Counted from the first letter of the stretch, positions 17,330 to 26,346 are shown. The stretch: 64,000 nt of DNA from a bacterium (GCA_016124935.1 WGMS01000001.1:62001-126000), one strand, 5' to 3'. Notes: generated by a model from the sequence alone, not told the origin. Translations and numbers: made by a program.

Positions 17330-17953
17330 TTGGTCACCCAGGATGAATTGATGTATTTGCAGTCCCAGCTCGAGGGCTTGGAATCCATCTTTATGGAGCT
17401 TATGCCTTTTGGCGTGGAACTGAAAAGGCAGCAGGTTCAAGACTTTTACGACAAGAGGCTGGATGCGGCTAAAGAGCCCGTATCCTCGGTTGCTCCTACG
17501 GAACTGCGTCGTCAATTCAACACCAAAGCCAACCAGGTCAGAAATCTGGTGGACAGTGCCGAATCCCTGGGAGATGCCGGCAATAAGCTCAATCTCATCA
17601 GAGCTGCATCTTCCCTGCCAGAAGAGCGCAGCCGATCGGTGTTCGAGCCGGTGCTGCAATTCTGTAAAGAACTCACTTTCGAAAACAAAGCTGATTCCAA
17701 GTTGATGGAGCGCATTCTGGAAAGCGAGGAGCTTCGACCGGTGGAAGCTCGGATGCTGCTTGCCGCCACCATGTTTCTCATCGCCTATACAGTGGACGAC
17801 AACGGTCAGCAAGTGCCCCTCAGGGATATCCTTGCCCAGTTCGTCGGACTGGTCAAGGCCGAAAGACTGCTGGCCAGAAACGATCCCTTCCTTCTTGAAG
17901 CTCAATGTGCCCTCGAGGCCCTGGAGTTGGAAGAGGCAGAAAACCAGATTTGA
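17330..17953 (+). CDS. Conserved-looking helical protein of unknown function
   Basis: 207 residues from a TTG start that is well supported by AAGGAGA at 17314-17320, 9 nt upstream. I do not recognise the family. The sequence is almost entirely amphipathic helix, with no signal peptide and one moderately hydrophobic helix at ~143-152 ([10 protein letters not shown]). It lies between the shikimate-pathway genes aroK and aroQ, and its stop overlaps the aroQ start (TTGA), so it should be co-expressed with aroQ. Any role in the shikimate pathway is only a guess from position. Confidence 0.7.
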   Translation: MVTQDELMYLQSQLEGLESIFMELMPFGVELKRQQVQDFYDKRLDAAKEPVSSVAPTELRRQFNTKANQVRNLVDSAESLGDAGNKLNLIRAASSLPEERSRSVFEPVLQFCKELTFENKADSKLMERILESEELRPVEARMLLAATMFLIAYTVDDNGQQVPLRDILAQFVGLVKAERLLARNDPFLLEAQCALEALELEEAENQI

Positions 17954-18408
17954 AGATCCTCGTTATCCACGGACCGAATCTCAACCTCCTTGGAACCAGG
18001 GAAACGAGCATGTATGGAAGCGAGACCCTGGAAGAGATAAACACTGCGCTGAAGGAGCTGGCTTTAAAGCTGGGTGTTGAGCTGTCCGTTTTCCAGTCGA
18101 ATAGCGAAAGCGCGATCATAGAACGCATCCATGACTGCCTCGGCTCGGGGATCAAGGGGCTGGTAATTAATCCGGCAGCCTACGGTCATACTTCTATCGC
18201 CTTAAGGGACGCCTTGCTGGCAACCGCCCTGCCATTTGTCGAGGTCCATCTCACCAATGTCCACTCCAGGGAGGAATTCCGGAGAAAGACCTATCTCTCT
18301 GACATTGCTCGTGGTGTCGTGGTTGGTTTCAGATCAAAGAGCTATGAGTTAGGCCTTATCGGGCTTGTTCACAGCCTGGATAAAGCAGATGGTGAAGTTC
18401 TGAAATAG
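17950..18408 (+). CDS. aroQ: Type II 3-dehydroquinate dehydratase
   Basis: 152 residues, standard for the family. It starts at a TTG overlapping the previous stop; starting further upstream would add 15 non-conserved residues. [12 protein letters not shown] (7-18), catalytic Y22, NPAAYGHTS (74-82), catalytic H100 in [14 protein letters not shown] and the substrate-binding arginine there are all conserved. It dehydrates 3-dehydroquinate in the shikimate pathway, normally as a dodecamer in the cytosol. The AroK enzyme of the same pathway is encoded 0.7 kb upstream. Confidence 0.95.
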   Translation: MKILVIHGPNLNLLGTRETSMYGSETLEEINTALKELALKLGVELSVFQSNSESAIIERIHDCLGSGIKGLVINPAAYGHTSIALRDALLATALPFVEVHLTNVHSREEFRRKTYLSDIARGVVVGFRSKSYELGLIGLVHSLDKADGEVLK

Positions 18409-18436
18409 ATTTAGCATGTACCGGAGAGAGGATGCT

Positions 18437-18442
18437 TATAAT
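18437..18442 (+). promoter_or_regulatory. -10 element before TPR gene
   Basis: A perfect TATAAT lies 31 bp before the ATG at 18473, without a clear -35. It also argues that the upstream in-frame ATG at 18416 is not used, because it would precede the transcript. Confidence 0.4.
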
Positions 18443-18472
18443 AGGCACCTGAATCCGGTAAGTTCTAGTTAT

Positions 18473-19504
18473 ATGATTAAGCAGCTCAAATATCTTCCCT
18501 TAATTCTCTATATCGTAATCCTGGCTTGTCTTCCCCTTACTGGAGCCTTTGCCCAGGAGAGCGAAGCGGAAACAGAAGCAGCTTCAGCCTCAGAATCAGA
18601 GGCTGAAGCTGAAACCGAAAAAGATAATGAGAAAGAGAAAGAGAAAACCAGCGCTGTCAAATCCGAATCGACTGCGGAACAGAAGCCCAGGAAGAGCGCT
18701 CGCCGCGAGGCGGTAGAACACTATAACAAAGGCGTCGAGCTGCACAAACAGGGACAGTTCAATCGCGCCATCGCCGAATATAAAGAAGCCATTCAAGCCA
18801 ATCCAAAACTGGAGCAGGCCTACAGCAACCTCGGTCTGCTCTACACCGCCCAGAAAAACTGGACCAAGGCGATGGAATCCTTCGAGAAAGCCCTGGAGAT
18901 AAAGCCGGACCGAACCACGAGCCTCAATGGACTGGGCTCGGTTCTATTCGCCATGAAAAGGTCGGACGAAGCTTTAGAGAAGTGGAAGCGAGTGGTGGAG
19001 CTCAATCCCAAATTCGAATCCGCGTATTACAACATGGGTCATGTCTACGAAAAAGACGACAAATATCTGAAAGCTCTCGAGGTCTACAGCAAGGCTCTCT
19101 CAGTTAATCCAAGAATGGCTGATTCCTATTATCGTATGGGAGTGCTTCTCAACAAGAATGAGCATCCGGCTCAAGCACTGGTTATGCTTAACAAGGCGAT
19201 CTCACTGGAGCCTGCCGGCGATTTTGTTAGAGAAGCAAGAAAACAGATAGCTTCGATAAATAAGGATTTCAAAAAAGAGGAAGAGGAGCCCACCATTAAC
19301 GAAGACCGCAAGCGAACCATTTCCGATAGCGGCAGCGTCGATAAAACCTCTACCCAGGATAAGGTTGATGGCAGGGGCAAAACCGCTCTTATTCGTTCAT
19401 TCTTCAAACTCAAGAAAGAGACCGAGGACAAGAGCAAGGACATGAACATGTTCATTCAGCCTCCCAGAGAGCTCACCGATCTGCAGTCCAAGCCAAAAGA
19501 TTAG
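18473..19504 (+). CDS. Secreted TPR protein with acidic low-complexity N-terminus
   Basis: About 343 residues from the ATG at 18473. A signal peptide (hydrophobic core ~7-23, cleavage near AFA-QE) is followed by about 50 residues that are nearly all Glu, Ala, Ser and Lys. About five to six TPR units then run to residue ~245, including NLGLLYTAQKNWTKAMESFE. The C-terminal ~90 residues are charged and probably disordered. There is no enzyme domain; it is a likely periplasmic interaction protein. It begins 64 bp after aroQ and may have its own promoter. Confidence 0.75.
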   Translation: MIKQLKYLPLILYIVILACLPLTGAFAQESEAETEAASASESEAEAETEKDNEKEKEKTSAVKSESTAEQKPRKSARREAVEHYNKGVELHKQGQFNRAIAEYKEAIQANPKLEQAYSNLGLLYTAQKNWTKAMESFEKALEIKPDRTTSLNGLGSVLFAMKRSDEALEKWKRVVELNPKFESAYYNMGHVYEKDDKYLKALEVYSKALSVNPRMADSYYRMGVLLNKNEHPAQALVMLNKAISLEPAGDFVREARKQIASINKDFKKEEEEPTINEDRKRTISDSGSVDKTSTQDKVDGRGKTALIRSFFKLKKETEDKSKDMNMFIQPPRELTDLQSKPKD

Positions 19505-19517
19505 CTTTATAGAACTG

Positions 19518-20081
19518 ATGCAGGAAGACAGCAAATCAAGAAGCATTGCCCAGGCCCTGGACGGCAAAGTCGTGGACGACTCAGCCCGGGTCGCGGTTTG
19601 TATAAAAGGCTCTCTGCTTGGATTTCCTGCGACCCTGGAAGCTTTTCGCCCCCATTTCCCTTTCGGGGTTAACTATTACATCGAGACCGGGACGGAATAC
19701 GACCGGAAGAAAGAAGGGGTGATCGAACCATTTCAGATCTCTTTTCGACCCCGCATGGCCAGGGGCTTTATCGGAGCGATCACCCGATTGTTTCTCTTCG
19801 AATCCCGGGGGGAGCCGGTCGGCAACAAGCAGTTCGAGAACAAATACATCAGTACCTATAACGATGCCCAGCTGGCAGAGAGATTCATCCGTTATCCGGG
19901 AGTTATCGAGTCGATTGACAACCTGAATAAAATCACCGGATTTTCAGAACTTGTGGTTCGGGCAAAGTTCGGTGTCTATCTGAATCAATCCGATTCTTTC
20001 AACAAGCTCGATGTCGATGTCGCAAGAGAAGCTTTCAAAGAGCTGGCCAACCTCGGTCAGGTTATCTTCGACGCCTTCTGA
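19518..20081 (+). CDS. Hypothetical protein
   Basis: 187 residues, family not recognised. It has no signal peptide or membrane helix and looks like a mixed alpha/beta globular protein (strands near RVAVCIKGSLLGF, VNYYIETGTEY and PFQISFRPR, then C-terminal helices). The ribosome site is weak. It starts 13 bp after the TPR gene and is 72 bp upstream of the ABC ATPase gene, so it could belong to either operon. Confidence 0.6.
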   Translation: MQEDSKSRSIAQALDGKVVDDSARVAVCIKGSLLGFPATLEAFRPHFPFGVNYYIETGTEYDRKKEGVIEPFQISFRPRMARGFIGAITRLFLFESRGEPVGNKQFENKYISTYNDAQLAERFIRYPGVIESIDNLNKITGFSELVVRAKFGVYLNQSDSFNKLDVDVAREAFKELANLGQVIFDAF

Positions 20082-20153
20082 GCGCCTGGCTTTATGCAAT
20101 AATGGTTGTTTTGCAATCGAAATACTTGCATTCCACAGCTCTTTAAACGGACC

Positions 20154-21113
20154 ATGCTGATCGTAGTCGAGAATCTGATTAAAGCCTACGAAGGAAGAGA
20201 AGCGCTGGCGCTCTCCGGTGTAAGTTTTCAAGTAGCGGAAGGAGAATGTTTCGGGCTGCTTGGACCGAACGGTGCAGGCAAAACCACCATCATCGGTTGT
20301 CTTCTCGGTCTGATTCATCCTGATGCGGGCAAAATCACCATAGGCGACCTGCCTCCCACCGACCTGGCAGTTCGAGAGGTGATCGGCTTCCTGCCCGAAA
20401 GACCGATTTTCGAAGCATGGTTCTCGGCCAGGCAATATCTTGAATATCACCATGCCCTGGCCAAGCAAGACCCTTCTACCCGCAATGATGATGTGGTGGC
20501 AACACTGCGCCGCGTCGGTCTGGTTCAAGACGCCTGGGATAGGCCGATCAAGAAATTCAGCCGGGGTATGCTCCAGCGTATCGGCCTGGCCCAGGCCCTG
20601 GTGGGCAAACCAAAAATCCTCTTTCTCGATGAACCCGGATCCGGCATGGACCCGCCCGGTGTAACCCTTCTAAGAGAGATATTGTTGCAACTCAAGCAAG
20701 AGAATGTCACGGTGGTGCTGAATTCGCACCATCTTGATGAAATGGAACGGGTCTGCGACCGGGTCGCCTTTATAAACAACGGCAAAATCAAAGAGACGCG
20801 CTCTCTCGATAATGTCCCCGATCTCCCTTATGTGCTCAAAATAAAATGGCTGCCTAAATCCGATGATAGTGTCGCCGACGATACCGAAATAAGAGACAAA
20901 CTGGAAAAGACCTGCCTCGATACAGGTGTTGATTTAATCGAAGTCAATCTGCATACGGCAAGGCTAAAAGTCAAGAATAAAGAGAACGCCGCCCTGGTAA
21001 TCAAGACACTGGTGGGAGCAGATTTGACCCTGGTCTCGGCCAGTCCCGAATCCACATCCCTGGAGGGAATGTTCGACAGTGAAGACGAAAAGGCGGGGTG
21101 GAGCAGAAGATGA
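20154..21113 (+). CDS. ABC-2 type transporter ATP-binding protein
   Basis: 319 residues. Walker A GPNGAGKT, Q-loop GFLPERP, a signature region FSRGMLQR (SRGM in place of LSGG, common in this branch), Walker B ILFLDEPGSGMDP and H-loop NSHH. The C-terminal ~90 residues form the extra domain seen in CcmA/NatA-type exporters. It pairs with the permease whose ATG overlaps its stop (ATGA). The start at 20154 is chosen because homology begins there. The substrate is unknown. Confidence 0.9.
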   Translation: MLIVVENLIKAYEGREALALSGVSFQVAEGECFGLLGPNGAGKTTIIGCLLGLIHPDAGKITIGDLPPTDLAVREVIGFLPERPIFEAWFSARQYLEYHHALAKQDPSTRNDDVVATLRRVGLVQDAWDRPIKKFSRGMLQRIGLAQALVGKPKILFLDEPGSGMDPPGVTLLREILLQLKQENVTVVLNSHHLDEMERVCDRVAFINNGKIKETRSLDNVPDLPYVLKIKWLPKSDDSVADDTEIRDKLEKTCLDTGVDLIEVNLHTARLKVKNKENAALVIKTLVGADLTLVSASPESTSLEGMFDSEDEKAGWSRR

Positions 21114-21973
21114 ACACAACCATCTATGCCAACACGCTGGCTAAAATCCTCAAACACAAATTCACGATGACTTTCATCATCCTGCTGGTATTCGGAATCC
21201 CTCTCTCCCAGATTTCACCGGGTAGCAGTGATTTACATAACGACACCGCCCATGATCCCTACTTGCTTATTCTTCTTATGGGAATGATGGTGACGACACT
21301 TTCCTGCCCATTTCCGCTCACCCTCAACATGAGCCGGCGCATGGACTGCATGCCTTTACTGGTCACTCGACCGATACCGCGCTGGCAATATATCACCGCC
21401 AAGTGGCTAGCTATGTCCACCGTTCTATGCGGGGCCTCGATGCTTCAACAGCTTTTCAACGTGTTGATCGGACATCTCGGTTCTCTTGAGATGACCCCGC
21501 TGATGATACTATGCAGCTTTCTGGATAGACTGATGATCGGCATGGGAGTAAGCGCCGTAATGACTTTTGTCTATATGCTGCCCAGTGAAATGGCTGTACT
21601 GACCGGTGTCCTCGCCATGCAGGTCGCCGCAGCCAATCATCTTTTCTCCGCATCTATTTCGGTCATCAGCTTCGAAGCTGTTGACAAATTCAGGGTGATG
21701 ATCTGGGAAGTCTTTGGACTGTCTGATTTTGTGAACGGCAAAGTGCTTCCCTTGCTTCTCGGCGCCGTTTCCCAGGAAAAGTTGCAAAACTATGTGCAGT
21801 TTTTTAACGAGTTCTCGCAATTCATGGCACCGAACATCAATACCTACGATCTTTTTAGAGCTGAGCCAATTTGTCTGGCGCCACTCTTGCAGGTAGCTTC
21901 CAACATTGCTCTCTGTCTCTTTCTCGCCACAGTTGTCCTCAATGCCCGGGAGTTCCATTATGATTCTGACTAG
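21110..21973 (+). CDS. ABC-2 type transporter permease
   Basis: 288 residues with about six hydrophobic helices (near 20-38, 55-75, 100-125, 140-165, 170-185 and 250-275), consistent with an ABC-2 type inner-membrane permease, though conservation is low. It overlaps the ATPase gene by 4 bp, so the two proteins are made together. An in-frame TTG 12 bp earlier is possible. Several His, Cys and Met residues in the loops are not enough to suggest a substrate. Confidence 0.8.
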   Translation: MNTTIYANTLAKILKHKFTMTFIILLVFGIPLSQISPGSSDLHNDTAHDPYLLILLMGMMVTTLSCPFPLTLNMSRRMDCMPLLVTRPIPRWQYITAKWLAMSTVLCGASMLQQLFNVLIGHLGSLEMTPLMILCSFLDRLMIGMGVSAVMTFVYMLPSEMAVLTGVLAMQVAAANHLFSASISVISFEAVDKFRVMIWEVFGLSDFVNGKVLPLLLGAVSQEKLQNYVQFFNEFSQFMAPNINTYDLFRAEPICLAPLLQVASNIALCLFLATVVLNAREFHYDSD

Positions 21974-22661
21974 AAAAGGATCTACCACCGGCAACCTGAA
22001 CATACTTCTCACCCTGGCAATAGTATTGCTCACCACCAGATTGATCTTGGAACAGCTGGAGAAAAGCCGCATGGTATCACCGGGAAGCGGGGTGAAGTGG
22101 CACAGGCTCGTCGATATGGACGAGAAAGATTTGCAGGAACATATCGACTATTTCGTAGAGAAAGAGAAAGAGAAGAAAAAGGGAAAAGAGGAAAACAAGG
22201 AAGAAAAACCTTCTCTCAATTCAGAACGCTATCTCAGAATAAGATCAATCGATCTGAAAGCGGTGATTAAAGACTATGATCAAAAGCCGCTTTTTATCAT
22301 GATCGATGACAAAGCAAGTCCCCAGTGCGACTTTGTGAATCGCATAACCCTGACCAATCCGGAGATGATTGATCTAATAGAGAAAAACTTTTTTCCGCTC
22401 AAAATATCAGTGGATAAAGTAGTGAACAAAACCGAGTACGCTTTCCTTAGAGCCTATTGCTATGCCTATCCGCTCATTGTTTGTACTCCCTCATTCGCGG
22501 TGGTATCAACCGAAGGAAGCTATCTAGATGGCGTCTACGGTATCACGGACTCCGGAAAGCTTATTCTCCTGGTCAAAAGAGCGCTCAAGAAAGCGGATGA
22601 AGAGAACCAGAGGAAAATCAAGAACGAAAAAGAGGAAAAGGGGGACAATGAAGGACCATGA
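21960..22661 (+). CDS. Membrane-anchored thioredoxin-fold-like protein without CXXC
   Basis: About 233 residues with an N-terminal membrane anchor (~10-27), a Lys/Glu-rich linker (~50-85), and a domain resembling thioredoxin-like proteins: KPLFIMIDDKASPQCDFVNR, then VIDLIEKNFFPLKISVD-like strand-helix order. The usual CXXC is absent; only one Cys lies at the expected place, and a cis-Pro-like TPSFAVV follows. It may be a degenerate or single-Cys redox or chaperone module. It overlaps the permease gene by 14 bp and the Nudix gene by 4 bp. The fold call is tentative. Confidence 0.55.
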   Translation: MILTRKGSTTGNLNILLTLAIVLLTTRLILEQLEKSRMVSPGSGVKWHRLVDMDEKDLQEHIDYFVEKEKEKKKGKEENKEEKPSLNSERYLRIRSIDLKAVIKDYDQKPLFIMIDDKASPQCDFVNRITLTNPEMIDLIEKNFFPLKISVDKVVNKTEYAFLRAYCYAYPLIVCTPSFAVVSTEGSYLDGVYGITDSGKLILLVKRALKKADEENQRKIKNEKEEKGDNEGP

Positions 22662-23239
22662 CCACGGCTGTGATGAAAAATCTGAACCTTTATCTGGATC
22701 GCTTCCCGGAAGAGAGGCGGAGACTCGAGATCCTGATAAAGCAGCTGGAAGAAGATGGGGGCATAGACTCCAGAAAGAACTTTCGCGGTCATCTTACCGG
22801 AAGCGCCCTCTGTATAGATCCCGCCAGTGAAAAGGTTTTACTGGTTCATCACAAATCACTCGACCTCTGGATTCAGCCCGGTGGGCATCTTGAACCGGGG
22901 GAGTTGCCCCTGGATGCCGCCCTCAGAGAATTCAAAGAAGAGACCGGCATCGAATCATTTCATTTGAGTCCCTTTCATCAGGGCAATGAGCATCCCCTCG
23001 ATATCGACACCCATTTCATCCCGGCCAACCCAAAAAAAAATGAACCCGCCCACTATCACCATGACTTTCTCTATCTGGTCATATCAGAAAAAGCAAGTGA
23101 GCTAGATCTCAAGGCAAGCATCAATCTGGAAGAGTTGCACGACCATCTATGGGTCGGCCTCGATGAAATCGTCCGGGGCAATTATGAGGAGAAACTGAAA
23201 AGAGCCGTCTCTAAGCTGGCTGCGTCGGTGGTTCAATGA
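22658..23239 (+). CDS. Nudix hydrolase
   Basis: 193 residues. A complete Nudix box (GX5EX7REUXEEXGU) occupies residues 76-98, GHLEPGE then REFKEETGI. It hydrolyses a nucleoside diphosphate linked to another group, using Mg2+ bound by the REXXEE glutamates. The extended His-rich region after the box (HEHPLDIDTHFIP, HYHHDFLYLV) is typical of a subgroup of uncharacterised Nudix proteins. It is soluble and cytosolic. It overlaps both neighbours by 4 bp (ATGA), so it is an obligate member of this operon. Confidence 0.88.
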   Translation: MTTAVMKNLNLYLDRFPEERRRLEILIKQLEEDGGIDSRKNFRGHLTGSALCIDPASEKVLLVHHKSLDLWIQPGGHLEPGELPLDAALREFKEETGIESFHLSPFHQGNEHPLDIDTHFIPANPKKNEPAHYHHDFLYLVISEKASELDLKASINLEELHDHLWVGLDEIVRGNYEEKLKRAVSKLAASVVQ

Positions 23240-24039
23240 GTGCATTAATTTCGGCCAGCTTCCTACTCTTGCTTCTAACGCTAACGGTGCTGCCCTGCCA
23301 GCCCAAAAGCCGCATAGAATCGACCCCGGACCTGGCGCAGAACGACCCCGCCGCAGCACTTCCCTATGGCGGGAGCCCATACTGCGGACCGGTGGCGGTC
23401 TCCAATGCTCTGATCTGGCTCTCGAAAGAAGGTTATCCGAATCTCTGGCAAGGTGGACCGAACGACAAACCCACCGCCAGAACCCAGGGAAAGATGGTCG
23501 CCCATCTGGCTCTATACATGAATACCACACGCTCCATGGGAACCACCGTAAACGGATTTCTCAAAGGAGTGGAGCGTTATATTCGGTCCAAAGGCTACAG
23601 CATAGACTCTCTGACCTATTCTGGTTGGGAGAGTTGCGATCCAAAATATTTCACCGGTCGAAAAAACGCCTCCCCTGAGAATATCATCGAGGCTCTCGCG
23701 TCAAAATCGGCAGTCTGGCTGAAAGTGGGCTGGTATCGTTATGTGCCGGGCAAGCTCGAATACCGACGTTTTGCAGGTCACTGGGTTACCGCAGTCAGTT
23801 GCAGAAGACTTCCTGAAGGGGTATACGAGGTCTCGATCAAGGATTCCGCCGCCAGAAGCGGCATCGAACCCAAAACCGAAAAGGTCCTTCTCCGCCCATT
23901 GCAAGAGGGCACTATCCTGACAAGCTGGGCACCGGCCTTTCCCAGCCGGGGTAGCTATGCCATGAAGGGGGAGTTAAAGATCAAAAAAGGCGCCACCGAA
24001 GGTATTCTGGACGGTCTTGTAATTCTTAAAATGCGGTGA
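23236..24039 (+). CDS. Secreted C39-like cysteine peptidase family protein
   Basis: 267 residues with an N-terminal hydrophobic segment (~5-20) ending in LPC, so exported, though the lipobox is not canonical. C50 in SPYCGPVAVSNAL, H182 in GHWVTAV and D203 in IKDSAAR fall in the order and spacing of a papain-like C39-type triad. It may cut peptides in the periplasm. As last gene of the ABC-thioredoxin-Nudix operon it could process an exported peptide, but no GG-type precursor gene was found nearby. Confidence 0.65.
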   Translation: MSALISASFLLLLLTLTVLPCQPKSRIESTPDLAQNDPAAALPYGGSPYCGPVAVSNALIWLSKEGYPNLWQGGPNDKPTARTQGKMVAHLALYMNTTRSMGTTVNGFLKGVERYIRSKGYSIDSLTYSGWESCDPKYFTGRKNASPENIIEALASKSAVWLKVGWYRYVPGKLEYRRFAGHWVTAVSCRRLPEGVYEVSIKDSAARSGIEPKTEKVLLRPLQEGTILTSWAPAFPSRGSYAMKGELKIKKGATEGILDGLVILKMR

Positions 24040-24076
24040 AGTATCGGTTAATATAAGTGTCCTGGCACATGTCATA

Positions 24077-24085
24077 TGCTAAATT
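24077..24085 (+). promoter_or_regulatory. Weak extended -10 before Fe-S carrier gene
   Basis: TGC-TAAATT lies 67 bp before the ATG at 24152. The TG extension is present, but the hexamer is only a 4/6 match and there is no -35. Confidence 0.25.
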
Positions 24086-24151
24086 ATCAATGGAGGCTCT
24101 GGCCTTCAATTTCCACAGCAACCCAGAGAAGCATACAGAGGTTTTGATACT

Positions 24152-24502
24152 ATGGCGGATACAACTACCAAGAGCGATAGCACAGTGGTGACCATTACCG
24201 AGTCGGCTGCCGAGCAGGTCAAAACACTGCTTGCAGAGGAAGAAGGCAAGCAGGGACTTCGACTGGAGATTCGCGGCGGCGGTTGCTCCGGAATGTCCTA
24301 TGGTCTCTCTTTTGATAATCAGCAAGAGAAAGATCATGTAATTGAGACCCACGGCATCAAAGTTTTCATCGATCCTAAGAGTGCTATCTACTTGAAAGGA
24401 ACAGTGCTTGACTACCACAGTGGTCTGGAAGGCAAAGGCTTCGTAATCAAAAATCCCCAGGCCAAAAGCTCCTGCGGGTGCGGCAATTCATTCTCTGTCT
24501 AA
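24152..24502 (+). CDS. A-type iron-sulfur carrier (IscA/SufA/ErpA family)
   Basis: 116 residues with the three invariant cysteines: C45 in RGGGCSGMSYG and C108/C110 in SCGCGNSFSV at the C-terminus. The protein binds Fe-S clusters or iron and delivers them to apo-proteins in the cytosol. The next gene encodes a YgfZ-type protein, a folate-dependent factor known to act with A-type carriers, which supports a shared role in Fe-S maturation. Sequence alone does not decide between IscA, SufA and ErpA. Confidence 0.93.
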   Translation: MADTTTKSDSTVVTITESAAEQVKTLLAEEEGKQGLRLEIRGGGCSGMSYGLSFDNQQEKDHVIETHGIKVFIDPKSAIYLKGTVLDYHSGLEGKGFVIKNPQAKSSCGCGNSFSV

Positions 24503-24529
24503 GAGACAAAGTCCGATTGTTCAATTCAC

Positions 24530-24571
24530 AAGAACCTGGTCGACTGCCGCAAGGTCAATGACCGGGTTCTT
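24530..24571. terminator. 12-bp hairpin between Fe-S carrier and ygfZ
   Basis: AAGAACCTGGTC (24530-24541) pairs with GACCGGGTTCTT (24560-24571), with one G-U and an 18-nt loop. It lies just after the carrier gene and 17 bp before ygfZ. Only a weak U-rich tail follows, so it may be partial, lowering ygfZ expression relative to the carrier. Confidence 0.45.
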
Positions 24572-24588
24572 CTATTAACAGGATCCTC

Positions 24589-26346
24589 ATGATTACAAAA
24601 ACCGATACGGCAATAGTTAGAGATAGAGGCATACTGCTTAGCTCTCCCGCCCTTGCCCTGATCAAGGTCAAAGGTCCAGACGCAGAGCGTTTTCTCCAAG
24701 CCCAGACCACCAATAACGTGGTCGCACTCAAAGCAGGTTTCTGTCTACAAAACGCGTTACTAGATCGCAAAGCGAAAACCGTGGCGGTTTTCACTCTCTA
24801 TCGCGTCCAAGAAGAAGGCGACGACGAAGCAGAAAGCTTCCGAATCATCGCCGCGAGCGAACTAGCCTCTGGAATACTTAAGCACCTCGATAGTTTCTGT
24901 TTCGCCGACCGAGTCGAATTCAATCAAGTCGGACCTTTCTTCGCGCCCGTGCTTTTAGAAGGACCGCTCTCTCGGCTGGTCCTGGGAGATCTGATCGAGG
25001 ATATCGGTCAATTGAGAAACTTCGATCGAGATGTTTTCCGATTCAATCTCGACGGAAAAGAGCTTGAGCTCTTCAAATACAGCCTGGTGGGCGAGGAAGG
25101 ATTTTTATTGCATCGTATCGATGGTGGCAATAAAGAAGAATTCTACGAGCTGATAAAACAGGCAGCAGAAGCCCGGGGTCTGATTCTCGACCCTCCGGAA
25201 GAACAGATTGAAAGCGCTCGGATTGAAGCTGGCATTCTTGCCTTCGGCACCGATTATGATACCGATAGCCTGCTTCCCGAAACCAATCTCGATCAATCCT
25301 GTGTCAGTTACGAAAAAGGCTGCTTTCAGGGTCAAGAAGTGCTGGCCAGAGTTCGCTCCCACGGTGCGCCGACCAAAGCTCTGGGGGGGATTTTGTTTGA
25401 TTGTGACGCAGCAGCTTATGAAGCTCCTGCCCACAATACGGAACTAAGAGTCGATGGAGAGCTAGCCGGATGGATTAAATCCTATAGCCGCTCTTCCATG
25501 CTGAACGCAGATATCGCCATCGCCCTTCTGAAAAGAGACTTCCGTGAACCGGGCAAAAGCTATGAATTCCAGTTCGGATCGAAGAAGAAGAAAGGCTCTG
25601 TGGTGATACTACCCTTTTACAAAGCACCACCGGCGAGGTCGAGATCTCAGGATCTCTATGAAGAAGCCCTTTCGCTATTCGCCCGGGAAGAGGATAGCGA
25701 AAGCTTCGAAGACACAAAACCGGTAAAGCTTTTGCGAGAAGCGATTGCGCTCTCACCGGATTTCGAAGACGCTTATGAATCCCTGGGGGTACTGCTTTCA
25801 AGATCAGGCAGGCTGGATGAAGCCATCGAGGTGATCAAACACCTGGCTGCTATTAATCCGGATTCTATTATGGCTCACACCAATCTCTCGGTCTTTTACA
25901 TGGAAAAAGGCTGGAAAGAAAAAGCAGAAGAGGAAAAAGCAATCTCCACCACCCTTTCGATGCTGGCATTTAATAAAGCCGCTAAAGAAAAAGAGGCCCT
26001 GGAGAAAGAGAAGGAAGCGAGGCGCAAAGAGACTATCGAGCGGCTTTCTATGTTCGAAGAGGTCCTGGAAATAGACCCGGACGATTTTCTGGCCAACTAT
26101 GGCAAAGGCAGTTGCCTGGTAGAGCTGGAGCAATATCGCGAAGCCGAGAGCTATCTGAAAAAAGCCCTGGACATAAAGCCAAATCATACAAGGGCATATC
26201 TAGAACTTGGCCGGGCCTATAAAGCTGCCGGCGATAAAGACAGAGCGATTGCGACTCTCAGTCAAGGCAGCGCTGTGGCGGCGCGCCAGGGCGACCTCAT
26301 GCCCCTCAAAGATATTCAGCTGCTCCTTCATCAGCTCGAATCCTGA
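24589..26346 (+). CDS. ygfZ: YgfZ/GcvT-like folate-binding protein fused to TPR domain
   Basis: 585 residues. The first ~340 form a YgfZ/GcvT-type domain: it opens like YgfZ (ALIKVKGPDAERFLQAQTTNNV) and has the diagnostic KGCFQGQE at 243-250 with its conserved Cys. YgfZ helps Fe-S enzymes mature, probably using tetrahydrofolate. The last ~240 residues hold about four TPR units (AYESLGVLLSRSGRLDEAIE, NYGKGSCLVELEQYREAESY and others) with a Lys/Glu-rich helix in the middle. Usual YgfZ is ~325 residues without TPRs. There is no frameshift or stop at the junction near residue 345, so the fusion is genuine in this sequence. Confidence 0.88.
   Translation: MITKTDTAIVRDRGILLSSPALALIKVKGPDAERFLQAQTTNNVVALKAGFCLQNALLDRKAKTVAVFTLYRVQEEGDDEAESFRIIAASELASGILKHLDSFCFADRVEFNQVGPFFAPVLLEGPLSRLVLGDLIEDIGQLRNFDRDVFRFNLDGKELELFKYSLVGEEGFLLHRIDGGNKEEFYELIKQAAEARGLILDPPEEQIESARIEAGILAFGTDYDTDSLLPETNLDQSCVSYEKGCFQGQEVLARVRSHGAPTKALGGILFDCDAAAYEAPAHNTELRVDGELAGWIKSYSRSSMLNADIAIALLKRDFREPGKSYEFQFGSKKKKGSVVILPFYKAPPARSRSQDLYEEALSLFAREEDSESFEDTKPVKLLREAIALSPDFEDAYESLGVLLSRSGRLDEAIEVIKHLAAINPDSIMAHTNLSVFYMEKGWKEKAEEEKAISTTLSMLAFNKAAKEKEALEKEKEARRKETIERLSMFEEVLEIDPDDFLANYGKGSCLVELEQYREAESYLKKALDIKPNHTRAYLELGRAYKAAGDKDRAIATLSQGSAVAARQGDLMPLKDIQLLLHQLES

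Noticed and set aside
23236-23300. Lipoprotein signal on the C39-like protein
   Set aside because: The residues before the cysteine are LP, which does not fit a lipobox; a plain signal peptide is the safer reading.
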